The notes under the pieces are model-generated. The model saw only the letters and a list, made by a program, of their open reading frames with translations. It had not been told where the DNA came from and ran no database searches. A program made the position numbers and the translations under genes. Shown in pieces: positions 1 to 11,809 of a stretch of 64,000 nt of DNA; the first letter of the stretch is position 1, and every line of letters begins with the position of its first letter. This DNA is from Irpex lacteus (lineage: Eukaryota; Basidiomycota; Agaricomycetes; Polyporales; Irpicaceae), in the NCBI GenBank assembly GCA_001986395.2, contig MQVO02000013.1, positions 372,001 to 436,000 of the forward strand, given 5' to 3'.

Positions 1-315
1 CCAAGATGTGCCCTTTCCAACTTTCCATGTCTCTCATGTCATCGCTGCAAGGAAGCTACTACTTACACCGAAATGGTCAAGGCGTCCCTAATAAGGGCTT
101 ATATTGAGGCATGGTTCGAATATTAACCGATCACGGTGAGCAGATTGTCCACGAGTCCCCACGATACTTCAGATGGAGATCCTGGCACATACACGAGATA
201 ACTATCATATGGTTCTTATAACTATGTCTCTTGCAGAAGAAGTTTGCTCTTGTGGAGATCTAGAGCTTATGAGAATCTTCGTCGTCTGAGGTCATGATTA
301 TAAAGGGACTCCTGT

Positions 316-1164
316 GTGGGTGACTGGTGGATCGGTAAGCTCACCATCTCACTCGCTGATACAGGTGTCTTTTATCTCACCATGAGCGATAGTACTAGTA
401 ACACACGGAAATTCGTGGCCTCCGCATTGGGGCATGTCGGTACACAGAACAAACATGTTAACTCTAGCGGCGACGCCGGCCTTCAGGACTATCAGGTAAA
501 TGCCTGCTTCCCCCCGATTTTGCCCAACATCAAGTTATTGACCCTTTGAGCGCATCATCTCTCGTCCCTCACCATACTTCACTGCTCATTTTTGTCCCAT
601 AGTGGTTTTTTTTGGCCACCTCGTTTCCCGGACGCTCGTTTTGACGCATTCGCGACTCATTTGTGCTTAGGGTGGAAGAAGCAGCCTGAGGAACCGCATC
701 CCAGACCGGCCAACCTCTTGACACGAGACCCTGACATGGCCAAGGTAGTCTCCCAGCTGAAGGACTGGCAGAGTAAACACGCTCAGCCTCCGAGCCCGGA
801 GGCTCAGGAGTTCGTGCATGACGGACTGGAGATACGTATCAGGAGCTGTACGAAGGAGGTCGAACGTGTCACGAAATATGGAACAGAGTTCGACTTCGAG
901 TCTAAGACCGAAATCAGCGTTGTCCGCAGCGATATGAGTGGACCGATTAATTCGAGGCCTGGTGGACTCTGGATAGCTCAACCAATGCGTATGCTAGTGG
1001 CAGAAAAATCGTCGACGGGAGAATATGAGATATCCTCCCGAGAACTAGGCAGCGAGGATGAGTTGAAGCAGATACTTCACGAAAGTGACAGCGGTATCGT
1101 GTTGGCCAGATGGAGGGTCAGGGCCGCTACAGGTAGCAACAGCGACAAAGATAGTGACACGTGA
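316..1164 (+). CDS. Possible spliced gene fragment, unknown product
   Basis: Two open stretches in the same frame look exon-like: about 366-495, bounded by a CAG acceptor and a GTAAAT donor, and about 603-1164, ending in TGA. The second part is charged and hydrophilic (about 185 residues) with a Lys/Asp/Ser-rich tail. I recognise no domain. The two pieces cannot be joined in frame with the obvious acceptors at 601-602 or 669-670, and no convincing ATG start was found. The gene is therefore either degenerate or built from splice sites I could not identify. It sits at the left end of a gene-poor region whose other genes are partly decayed. What is seen is open frame plus splice-like sites; that it is expressed is not supported. 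Confidence 0.25.
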
Positions 1165-3708
1165 GTAAATATGATTATGACTATCCTGATTCAATCAGAG
1201 GACATTTACCGACCTCAAATTGAAGAACGCCCCTTGTCATCCAACCCAACCTTAACTCTGCGGATGGTCCGCTATTTTTAACTATTGATGAAGTAGACGT
1301 GAGTCACAGACCTGTATCTCAGACGACTGTAACATTTATCCACTTTTGTTCAAAAGAAAACGAAACTCGTACTGAAGAAAGTGAAGACCGAAGACGTGAA
1401 CCTTGACACATCTCACCAGTGGATGTTGACGCCATACACACTGTCCCTGGTTTCCTCGTAGCAACAACGCGTGTCGAGTTTTTTAGGCTGTTTGTAACGC
1501 AGTGTATGACTAGATCGACAAGACTGTATGAAGAGAGTAGCGTCAAAGCGATTATGGGAACACGACGAGTCATGAGTACTTCGCACCAACACTAAGTGAC
1601 GCCTAGCCGTCGTGAGCACTTCTTACTCCCGCCTGCTTCCGACCTTTTGTGTAGGCGGCGAACGTAACTGATACCAAGGCTCGGGCCCTTATATGTGTCT
1701 GGGTTCGAGAGGACAATGTCCGAGTCCTGGGTTTGATGGATACAACCAAACTTTGGCGGCAAAGACTTCGATCCTGAGCGAAAAATACGCTCGAGTGTGA
1801 GGATAGCCTACAGAACATTGAAGATATAAAAGGCGGCGAGCGAGCAGGGTAGCCGTTCCAGACGGCGGTGGACAATACCGTGACTCTATCGTCACAAGCC
1901 ATTCAGCAATAACGACGTCCTATTCAATGAATTCTCTTGCCTGGGGATACACGGGCAGCAAGTACAGTGACTGTACTACTAGTATGTTTCCGCCTAACAA
2001 GTCACGGTACAGCTGCCAGGCTATGTTATACGGATGGAACGTGCTTTGGATGCCGAGCTATGTTATGTGTCTCGAGTAACTTGCACCACTGCCATGACGA
2101 ATATGATTGAATGGCGTACACAAGAATAAGATAGCGACATGTGTTCTATCATAGTTGACTGAAAATTTATCTTCAAGTTGTGTAGCTTCGGTAACGTAGT
2201 AGAAACGTACCTGTGTAGTAACTGGTTGATTACACTCCTGTGCCTGACCCTGACAGAGGGCTAGGGCTAGTGTATCGCTAGTTTGGCCTTGGAATTTAAG
2301 AGCTTGAACCCTTTCTTTTACTCACATTCCGGAAACTGGATACGTATACAGTGATCTTCAGATTCAAGTTGCGGCGCTGAGATCAGGAAAGTGCCGCGAG
2401 ATGGCGCTGAATGGGAAATTTAATCGGAGCAAGCCGGAGCTTCGACCTTGAACGAAGACTCGCCAAGTAAGTAGTACGTATACTTACTTGCTTGAGTACT
2501 TATACTTATTCGGTTCAAGCCCTACGCGTACGTTTGGATCCTATTCCGTGAGTACGTTTTACAGCATACTGTAACCGTCTAGTGGCGAATTTGATCAACG
2601 TTTCCTAGAAATTCTACCTGTAATTACACAGGAGATCTTGCGTCGAAGCAGTGCGCTTCAGTCGTAACGCTGTGCTAGTATCAGCAGACTATGCCGGTGG
2701 CCCGTAACATAAGCTCAAGATTCGTCTCGCTTTCTCAAGGAATTCGAAAACGAGTTAAGGTTCGGACCCGCAGTCCGTCATGGGCTCCAAGGGCCCGCCG
2801 TTCTCAGGTCACGGTGCCATTGTGGCGAACTAGATGCAGCAAGGACAAACATCGTGTTTGTATGAAGCCAACCTTGATATGCGTCTGAGACTTCGAGCCG
2901 TACCAGACGATCGTGATCGTTCACACCATGCTGGTTTTAGCTGCCGTTACGAAGTACAACCATCTCCCGTGGATCTTGAGCATCAAGGGTCACTCCGTTC
3001 ATTCCGTTACCTCCACATATGTAGCAGGGGCGGCGACAGCAGGATTCCAGGCAATTCTTCACCTTTCGAAATACCCATGTCACAAAATCCATACGCCGTG
3101 TAGCCTGCTGACCAGCAACATTTCTACATTTCCATGTTTCTCATGCCGAGTGACCCTTAGCATCGCCAATTCCGAATCGGTTCGGAGGTATCATGCTCTT
3201 CAAGTGCATGTGGTACCTACGGTTGGTCGATAAGATCGAACACTATGCACTATTACGTTAGGAACATGGCCTCACACCCCACGTAACATATGGTATGTGC
3301 GCTCGAACTATATCGATGCATGAAGTCATGGCCCTCATTATGATATGCAACTGGTCAGCAGACTCTCGATTGGCCTAGTCGTTGCTCAATTCAAGTGTAG
3401 CGAGCTTTTAGTTGTGCCATATCATGAAGCGCGCTCACACGAGTAACGTCAATAACATTCGCGGTCAGGTCGACCTAAAGCAACGCAGTATCAACAACGC
3501 CCCGCACGAGGGCCAAGGTTTTAAAATATCATTAGTAGCAATGATCCGCTGAGTACTTTCTATGGCCTGACCGGAGTGGCGGCTCAATCGTATCCTCCCC
3601 GCTCGACGCCCTATTTACCACAATGCTCTTGCGATATTTCTAGATCGCTCACTCCGCTTACACTACCAGTTGCATATTGCTGAGGCTTGAAAGGTCGTCC
3701 TTATCACA
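1165..3708. other. Intergenic stretch without a supported gene
   Basis: Only short, unrelated open frames occur here, without a shared splice pattern or recognisable domain. About 40 bp around 3105-3145 resembles 8195-8235, so the right end of this stretch probably belongs to the duplicated block described elsewhere. The rest shows nothing I can name. Confidence 0.5.
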
Positions 3709-4582
3709 ATGCCTACCTTGAAGAATGTAAAAAGCGGCCTCTGCATGGCAGTCCACTCGAATACGGCCGGTAGGAAGATATTCGTCCTTCAGTCTAAGCT
3801 TTGCTCGGTGAGCCTCAGGTTTCTAGTCGCTTACTAATTTACCCATTGATCTACTTAATTCTATTGTTTTCAAGTGGACCTTTAATCCGCGTTTCGACGC
3901 AGATAAAGCTGAGCAAACTTGTACCATTACCATCGGGGCCCCAGCCGGTACCACACAAATTACCCAGACAACGCAGACCCCACAGATCAAGGTAACGCCT
4001 AACATCGAGGCTTTTGGACAGGCTATTTTAACTAAGGTAGTACAGGGTGTTACTGTTCTCAAAGCTGACCCTGGTATCGGTGTGCACGCTAACGTACTCA
4101 CCGATTGGGCATCGATGAAAGATGATGATAGCGACGACGTCGAGTTGGGTTTTCTGCAGCTCAGCGGGGATGGTGACAAGCTGCAAACGAGCATTGTCAC
4201 AATTATAGGACAATGGGATATCCAGGCAGCTGAGGGTCAAGAACAGAAGAAGAAATATGTGTAAGTACCCTCGCACACAGTATAACTGCCCTTATGCATT
4301 ATTATTTTTTTTTACCGCGCAATATGATATAGTATCAGCGTGTATGGCCGCAGTGACTGTGTGCTGGGCACCAAAGACGATGATGTAAGTATCTCATCCC
4401 TACCAGTGTGGAGAACGACTGATTTCGTTGCCAGGATGCGAAAGCTGTGCTTAAGCAAGGCGGTGACAAGACAGACAGAAGGAACCAATGGTATATTGAG
4501 CTGGAGGAAACGTCGACGGTAAGGGCAATGGAACTCCGCACTATTGTCGACTAACCTCATGCTGTTTGCTTAGTCGGAATAG
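3709..4582 (+). CDS. Hypothetical protein, intact copy of a duplicated gene (209 aa)
   Basis: Five exons join in frame: 3709-3807, 3875-4260, 4333-4384, 4435-4518 and 4574-4582, all with GT..AG introns, giving 209 residues. The start is an ATG after TCACA and begins MPTLKNVKSG. The second exon opens WTFNP and contains a CTITI strand-like motif. A Gln/Thr-rich stretch follows, then alternating hydrophobic and acidic segments ending near QWYIELEE. No signal peptide or membrane segment is visible. The pattern of short beta-like strands with Trp residues would fit a small beta-rich protein, possibly a beta-trefoil, but I cannot show this. A degenerate paralogue lies about 5 kb downstream with the same start and intron positions. 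In both places the 3' end of panC follows convergently. Function unknown. Confidence 0.7.
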
Positions 4583-4649
4583 ATCACAACGCCACTCGTT
4601 CGATGTGCCAGTCAGTACAAGAATTGACTATAAAGCTACAGATCCTGTA

Positions 4650-4932
4650 AAATACCCAACGAATGTTTATCCCCAAGTACAATATTATCAATCAACCTCG
4701 TCTTCGTTTCACCCACGCACACCGCCCCACTCAAAATCACCGGCCGCCCCGTCTTGCCCTTCGCCTCTCACATCGCCTGACTCACATCGTCCCGTATAAC
4801 GTCAAACGTCTCTGGGTCGTTCATCTCTATGTAGTCCAGCTTGATCTCAACCTTCGGGTACGCATGTGCGAGAGTCTCGGCCTGCTCTTCAATAAGGTCG
4901 CGTGCGCGGGCGATGCATTTGCGTTTCGTCAA
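4650..4932 (-). pseudogene. Truncated copy of the panC 3' end
   Basis: On the minus strand this stretch is nearly identical to the last exon of the intact pantothenate synthetase gene (about 10165-10450), covering the C-terminal residues. Matching words include the region around TTATCCCCAAGTA and the segment ending in GTCAA. Homology stops abruptly at 4932, where a G-rich sequence begins instead of the rest of the gene. The N-terminal and catalytic parts are therefore absent and several substitutions have accumulated. It lies immediately downstream of the intact 209-residue gene, in the same convergent arrangement as the second block. It is a relic of segmental duplication and cannot encode an active enzyme. 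Confidence 0.85.
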
Positions 4933-5157
4933 GGGGGGCCCGGGGGGCGGCTAGTAGTATGTAAAGCGTTTACAGTAGTAGATGGTACATTCTATATGGA
5001 GAGAGATTAAATACATGATAAAGGGGAGGAAGGTCAAATGATAGAAAAACCGCGATCGAACACGTTGCAATGACGAGACCTTTCTAAGGTCAACAGATCT
5101 ACATCCTGTCGCTCTGCAATAATACAGGCATACGGTACTCCTGGGAAACGAAATACG

Positions 5158-6810
5158 TCAGAAATCATGTCCATAGTAGTCATTGTCATCCTCTTGCAAG
5201 GCACGCACCTCTACAATACCCAAAGTGCCAGTTTCTGCATCTGATGTGCTTACGATTCCAGGGCATTCCTCGATATCGTGGTCTCCACCTTGAGCCGAGT
5301 TTTCAAAGCCATCGTTTGCCAGATTTAAGTCATCGTCCGCGTCCATGAGCGTATCTCCGAAGTCTCGTGCGAGCACATTAGAGCTGAACCGCATGGATTG
5401 CAGATGAACCGGGTCCTCGGAGCTTCCAAGTTGCTCTCCGGCTTGGCGCAGGCTTAGCATGAACCGACATACAATAATCGAGCCAAATCTAAAGCAGCGT
5501 TAGGTCGCATACGCAGGTATTCATACGGTCAAAACGGCGACTAACGGTACGAAGAATGAGCTTGCCAGGGCTAAAGAGAGGAAGGAGGGCTGCAGATCGA
5601 GAAATATAAGTGATAATAAAAATTATAGCAAGCTCCACGCACGATGGTATTAGTCAGCACTTGTATGACATTGAGTATCAGTAAAGCCCTAAACCCCTTG
5701 GTTGAGATCTCTTGAGCGATGTGGGTGGAGAGAATATAGCTCACAGGAAGAAGAGTATGCCTATACCGCAGGGGTCTCAATGTGAGATTCGTAGAAATAT
5801 TTGTATACAATATACTGACCAAAGCGGAATAGGGCTTGACTTAAGTTGAATGTATTGCCGAGGAGCGAAGCGGCTCGGACGTTTTCGATGGTCCTACGCC
5901 AAGTAACTTGAAGGGCAATGACATCGGCGACAATGAGCGCAATATGTGTGCTCAATGATACTGCAACGGACAGATCAGCTATGAATCCCACCGCAAACAT
6001 CACACAGACGTTTCTGGATACTTACATCTGATGCACGTGGTTATTCAAGTTGTATGTCAGTGTATTGTGTAGTATGTATCTCCAACGCACCTTAAAATTG
6101 CGGCATCGGACAGAGGGTCGTGTCCAGCGCATTCAATACGATCCGGGATGACAGGCACAAGTACCGGGACAAGTTGAATATATAACACCTGCAATTCCAT
6201 CTGTTAGATGAAAAATATATGCGCGTGACGTACTGACCATGTTCGTGAATACGGGGACGGCGCTACACAGGAAAACTAAGCTGGAGATCCACCTGTTCAT
6301 GCCAGAGATCCCATACACGCGCAATGCCGTGAATGCTTCCGGTACACACAATCAGCTCAGAGCACTACAGCACCAAAAATGGACAGACTCACATGCTGAA
6401 GCAAGGAATTGCAACAATAGAAAGGCGTGGCTCAGTTGATTTTTCCAAACGCAACTACCGACCTAATCAGTGTTGCCGTCTAGTGCGGAAAGAATATCAT
6501 TGTTACCTCTGGATAAGTGATGGTTAGTTCTACTATAGAGTAGGCTCAATAGGAGTGCGCACCGAGTGACTTCGAGCGGGCCACACTGATAAAACCATGG
6601 AGAATAGCATTGCATATCGGTTCAACACGAAGATCCAGTTGAAGAAGGTCCACTTCTTGGCCAAATGCGCTCCTTCTCCTCAGCGAGTGTTATAAGCCAT
6701 TCGTAGCAATACAGCGCTAATCAGCAGAGGTTTCGTAAGGCCTTAAGTTTTATGTCTACACGTAGGGGTAGCTTACCAGTGGATGCCGTCAATATCCAGT
6801 CCTGGATCAT
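5158..6810 (-). pseudogene. DUF6533-like multi-pass membrane protein gene, probably frameshifted
   Basis: Minus-strand exons match the Agaricomycete DUF6533 membrane-protein pattern in order. An ATG at 6810 precedes MIQDW; then come a CYEWL..LAEEKERIW segment and KKWTFFNWIFVLNRY. A middle exon carries PEAFTALRVYGISG and hydrophobic helices. ADVIALQVTWRRT and ISTKGFRALLILNVIQ follow, and the cytosolic tail contains RFMLSLRQ and an acidic stretch ending at 5158. These proteins have about seven membrane helices and no established function. Between LAEEKERIW and KKWTFFNW the frame changes by one base (near 6680) inside what should be continuous coding sequence, and no intron fits. The gene is therefore either a recent pseudogene or carries a sequencing error. 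It lies between the two duplicated blocks. Confidence 0.6.
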
Positions 6811-8750
6811 GCTGGCAAGTTACGGTAAATCAGCCAATGGAGTTTGCACTTTGTAGTGAATCGGCTTACTATGCTCGGTATATGAAGGCCACAGCAGTAT
6901 CGTTAGCTTGAGGGCTTGCCATGCTTTTAGGATGTATAACAGATGAGAATTTGCCCGTATGCTGGCGCTATTTCAGCACATCCCATGTCTTCGACTTTAT
7001 GTACTTCTTGACCCTCACCAAAAGCACAAACGTGTACCTTAGGGAGATATCACGATAGTGACGGTTTCCGAATACACTCCTAATTATCAGATATCATGAT
7101 AGGAGTTTGCTCGAAGCGTCTCATGTTACAAGGTCCAAGGATGTGTAAACTGATAATCATGATGTCCAGTAGGCCAGAGACGATCCACAACCTGGGTCAC
7201 GGTCAGTGTCCCTCTTTCCTGATGATAAGTTGAAGGGTCATTGCCTGGTATGTAGAATACTACGCCCTCGGTGCACACTGCATATACCAGTTCAATACAC
7301 ATCCGAGTCGAGTTCTTCTGGGTTGCCTGCGATTGGTTCCGGAGTCTCCCGGTGGCCCGATGTCACAATACACAGCGAAGGAGGACTGTAATGTTAGTAA
7401 ATAACATGCACCTGAATAATAAGCATAGCCTATGTGAGTACTTCATGTATCGTCTCAAGATAAGTAGAAGTCAGACCAGAGATTTGCGAAACGGATACTA
7501 GTGATGAGCCCGCTTCTATTCCGAGGTAGTGAGCTGACAATTTGAAATTAGCGCTGCTGAGGGCAGACGGGGTGACACGGCCCGGGCTCTTAGTAAGTAG
7601 TACTAGTACTACAACAGCCTGCATATCCCTCAAGCGGTGCTATCACGACGATCAGGTGGGTCTTCACCTCAGCTGAGCCTAGCATACTGTATAAGTTTCA
7701 CAGCTTCGTGTTTATCCCAGCCTGCATTACTGCACCGGTCAAAAACTTGAAGACGATGTTCTGCAATGCTACTTTCTCAGCCTGAGGAAACTCAATCGTG
7801 AGAGTAGTAGGCTCACTATCAACTCTTCAGATTCAGGAAATTCACCGTTTCAAAAGGGCACAAATGTACCTGTGTTGAAGTCAAATCCAGTACAACAAGG
7901 AGTAGCAACATGGCATCCGTGCGTGGCCAGCTCAGACAAACGTCTGGGAATCACAGCCCGGGCCACGAGCAGACGACCACACCGGCCGGTCAAACCAACC
8001 ATAACATCAGCTCCAGCTGCCAGTGGGACGCTTGAGAGTCGGATGGTTACTCACGCACCCTGAGCATCGAAAGATGCCTCAACTCGACTAGACGTCTGCG
8101 GACCGTCGCCGTCCTCACAGGAAGTGACGGCAGAATTCGAGGCAAGTGTTGACATTCCATAATAGGAGTATCATGTACCGCATCTGTGGCCAGCTGACCT
8201 AACAATCTTTCCATATTTCCATGTTTCCCATACAGATAGTGTCAGGCGATACAGTACATTGAAATTCGGGCGGTCCCGAAAGAGTGCACCAGACCTTGAT
8301 ACTCATCGTCGAAAACAAAATGCAACGTAGAGAACCTTATTAGATGGTATGTGCACCCCGCTGTGTACAACAAGTTCATAATTCCACTCATATGATTCCG
8401 TATACTAGTTTCCACACTGGCAGACTCTAACCTCGTGGATCGGATCAGAGTTGCACATTATAAGATCTGCGCAATTAAGACAAATAAACTCGCAGTAGGA
8501 TCGACATCCTGCAAACACATACTATTGATTGGTTTATCCGAGAGGCTTCTACGGAACCCCGGCACGACTCAGTGGGTATATTACGGCTCTACCAAGGCCG
8601 CGGTCACACAGCAGCTTCGCCACTCGGCATCATATTTGTTACAAACGATTGCCCGGTTACAGCTAAGCATATAAAGCGATTCATGTGAGCGAGTAACCCC
8701 CAGGCCGTCCAGTGCTATCTACGAAGGTCGCCTAGGTCCTCCCCAACACT
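6811..8750. other. Intergenic stretch without a supported gene
   Basis: Short open frames only, none with a recognisable domain or consistent splice signals. About 40 bp around 8195-8235 is similar to 3105-3145, and the word CTGGCAGACTCT near 8420 resembles CTGGTCAGCAGACTCT near 3350. This suggests that the upstream flank of the duplicated gene was copied together with it. Confidence 0.45.
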
Positions 8751-9740
8751 ATGCCTACCTTGAAAAACGTGAAACGAAGCCTTTATATGGGAGTCAATAA
8801 GACGCCGTCAATAGTTCTGAAGTCAGACGCAGACTCAGTGAGTCTTCTCGTTACTTCACCTTTGAACCAGATACCGAGTACTTCTCTTGGCTTCTCGACA
8901 TCTAGTGGGCCTTTGATCCATCTTTTGACAAAGATGAGATGGAAAAGACCTGTTCTATAACAATTACACTGCCAGTGAAAGAGCAACCTAAGACAAACCC
9001 GTCCGAGTCCTCAATCGTTCTGAAGTCAGGCGCAGACTCAGGGAGTCTTCTCGTTACTTCGCCTTTGAACCAGATACCGAGTACTTCTCAGGCTCTTGGC
9101 TTCTCGACATCTAGTGGGTCTTTGATCCATCTTTTGACAAAGATGTGATGGAAAAGACCTGTTCTATAGCAATTACACTGGAAGAGCAACCTAAGCCAAA
9201 CTTGTCCGAGTCCAAGTCATCGCATTTACGGTGGGGCCACTGGGAACCACATCACATGTTTTAGTGCTTCCGGCGGTTCAAACCTACCACCAGTCTGGGG
9301 GTTAACGGCCGAGTCAGCGAAACTGCCATTGTCCACCAAGGAAGACAATGGTGACACGAAGGTGTACAATGTAAAGCTAATCAAGAAAGCGGAAGACACT
9401 GCCACGAGCACCGACACCGACAATATAAAGACATGGAAGATTGTGGTGGTGGACTCGTCAGAAACAGAGAAGAAATACGCGTGAGTACCCTCATTGACAG
9501 GCTTACGGACAGATTGATTGCTCTCGAATACAATCTCACTGCCCCGAAATTTGATTCCACAGTATCAAAGTGAACGGCCACACTGAATGGATGTTGGGTG
9601 CTGATGAGAAGGTGAAGTAACATCGGTCGCTCATGTCCAGAGCATGCCTAATCCCCGTCTCCAGACTACGATGGTCGTTCTGAGAAAAGCTAGCGAGGAT
9701 GACACCAGATTTCACTGGCATATCAAATAAATTTAAGTGG
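8751..9740 (+). pseudogene. Degenerate paralogue of the 3709-4582 gene
   Basis: It starts MPTLKNVKRSLYMGV, matching the intact gene, and the first intron lies at the same point (donor after the codon for Ser at about 8840), followed by WAFDPSFDKDEMEKTCSITI. A 203-bp tandem duplication (8808-9010 and 9011-9213) then repeats the end of exon 1, the intron and the start of exon 2. In the second unit the donor GT has become GG. Downstream, the frame has to shift around 9215 and 9290 to recover segments similar to the intact protein. One of these is a stretch ending EKKYA before a GTGAGTACCC donor, exactly where the intact copy has KKKYV and GTAAGTACCC. The last homologous piece, near 9715, ends FHWHIK and a stop. 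An intact product is unlikely. Confidence 0.75.
8808..9213 (+). repeat. Two-unit tandem duplication, 203 bp per unit
   Basis: Units 8808-9010 and 9011-9213 are about 90 percent identical by eye, with a few-base insertion (AGGCTC, near 9092) and a few-base deletion (near 9180) that offset each other. Each unit includes exon 1 sequence, an intron and exon 2 sequence of the degenerate gene. Confidence 0.85.
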
Positions 9741-10153
9741 TGAGGGATGCTTCAGTAAATCTGCGGTGATACATAATTATCGACTAACCTTAGGCTACTT
9801 GTCCAGTAGAGATAGTTCGAAGGGATATGACAGGAAACTGGAGGGAATCACTGGACCGTGTCGCAGTAGGTCACTGCATTGTACTGTAATACTTGCCTTC
9901 CGCCCCCTTGTTTCTACACAACCCTCTCGAATATCATGCATAACCCAATGGCACGCTAGAATAACGCTGATTCGTACCGAAGAATCTTTCACAGTACCAA
10001 GCAACTTCAAGGCCTCTGGTGTAGCCGGGATAAGGCGATCTCATCCTCGTCTCTCCGAGACGCTATTCTGAGAATACAACAAGAAACACAATCGAAGCTG
10101 TTGTTGCCTATCCAATTGTATCGATATGCTACACCCAAAAATCATTTGGGTGC

Positions 10154-11471
10154 CTATGGGGTTTCCAATATACCCAATGACTGTTTATCCCCAAGTATGA
10201 TATTATCAATCAACCTCGTCTTCGTCTCACCCACCCACATCGCCCCACTCAAAATCACCGGCCGTCCCTCTCTGCCCTCCGCCTCCCACGTCGTCCGACT
10301 CACATCGTCCGGTATAACATCAAACGTCTCTGGGTCGTTCATCTCTATATAATCCAGCTTGATCTCAACCTTGGGGTACGCATGTGCGAGTGTCTCGGCT
10401 TGCTCTTCAATAAGGTCGCGCGCGCGGGCGATACATTTGCGTTTTGTCAAAGGTGAAAAGGTGGGATGCTCCCAGGCGGCGCGGACGGCTTGGAGGGCGG
10501 CGTGTAGGGTCGGTGCGGCGTAGTTCCGTTCGTAGGATGTGAGATAAGCGTTGCGGGAGGAGAGCGCGAGGTGGGTGAACGGATCACTGAAGGTCAAGTA
10601 GCTCATAAGTATCACCGCGATTATGGTAAAGGGCGAGTGGGTGACGCTTACCGAGTTGTAGGGACGATGAAGAGGTTCTCGGGTGACGGATGCGACATGA
10701 GCAAGTCCCTGGTGAGCCTCTTCAGCAAAAGAGCCTGCTGAATATCCTTCTGACCAAAGTACGTCCGCGTAGGCTCGATAATATTGAATAACTTAGTCAC
10801 GACCGTCGCCACGCCTCTAAAGAACGTAGGACGCGTCGTTCCCTCCATCTGGTGGCTAAAGCCCTTCACCTCGACGAAGGTACCTTTCTGCGTCGATACG
10901 TCCTGAGAGATGCCGGACGGGTACATATCCTGGACTGAGGGAAGGAAGACAGCATTGGGTGTTCGCGTGATGGGGAGACCTGAGGATGAGAGAGGGTCGA
11001 GTACGGGGACGGAGAGGGAGCGCAGGACGGTGAGGTCGTGGGGTAGGGTACGTGGGTAGGTCGATAGATCTTCGTGAGGAGCGAACTGGGCTGGGTTAAC
11101 GAAGATGGAGACGACGGTAAGGTCGTTGTCTTCCAGCGACTTCCGGACTATTGCGCAAGAGAGAGGTGTGTTAGAAATGCTACGATTGCGGTGGATTATT
11201 AGTGCTACACACCAAGCGACGCGTGTCCTTCATGCAAAGCACCCATAGTAGCCACATATCCAACAGATTTCTTCTCCTCGTATGCTTTTCTCCGCCATTC
11301 TCTGTACGCAGCGACAGATTCGAGGACTTGTATGTCCCCAGCTTCGATGGTCATGGTTCTACGTCCAATCGATGCACCGGCAATGAGGCTTGGGATCCGA
11401 GTCCTACTGAGCGAAGTCGAGGTACTTAAGAGAGATCTAGAGAGCATAAAATAAAGTCTAGAGATGAGCAA
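10154..11471 (-). CDS. panC: Pantothenate synthetase (pantoate-beta-alanine ligase)
   Basis: Catalyses the ATP-dependent condensation of pantoate and beta-alanine to pantothenate, the precursor of coenzyme A. Three exons, 11471-11213, 11147-10652 and 10586-10154, join in frame to 395 residues. Exon 1 has the nucleotide-binding signature VGYVATMGALHEGH. Exon 2 contains the FVNPAQF motif, the ATP-contacting FGQKDIQQ motif and MEG..RPTFFRGVATVV. Exon 3 opens DPFTHLALSSRNAYL, as in all PanC proteins, and ends with a long C-terminal domain. The roughly 30-residue Ser/Arg-rich leader before MTIEAGD could be a mitochondrial presequence; an internal start there is possible. The enzyme is larger than bacterial PanC (about 280 aa), as is usual for fungi. 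A truncated copy of exon 3 occurs at 4650-4932. Confidence 0.95.
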
Positions 11472-11809
11472 GATAATGCGTCGGTTAGGGCGGAGGTGAG
11501 GTCGTCATGGTCAAGCGCAAAGAGGAGTGATCATGATTGCCTAGGTGGACCTACAAACGTAAACATCATCCTTCGGCTTTGAAGCCGAATCGACTTGAAG
11601 TGCAACCTCCACCACTTATTGGCGGGACCCAAGTGTTATAAGTACGTAAGTCATGGCTCAAGGTAGTAAGGAAGTTGCTAAAAGCTCAGAAACAGGCCAT
11701 AAAAACTTCAGGTTACGAAACTCTAGTACTACAGTGGGATACTTAGTAGTACCAGTCCGGTGCCGAAGCTTCCAGACTAGTACATAGACTCATACTTGAG
11801 GACAACAAG

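Noticed and set aside
3709..4582. Assignment of the MPTLKNVK protein to beta-trefoil lectins or protease inhibitors
   Set aside because: The start and strand pattern are suggestive, but no QxW repeat or diagnostic motif is present, so it is left as hypothetical.
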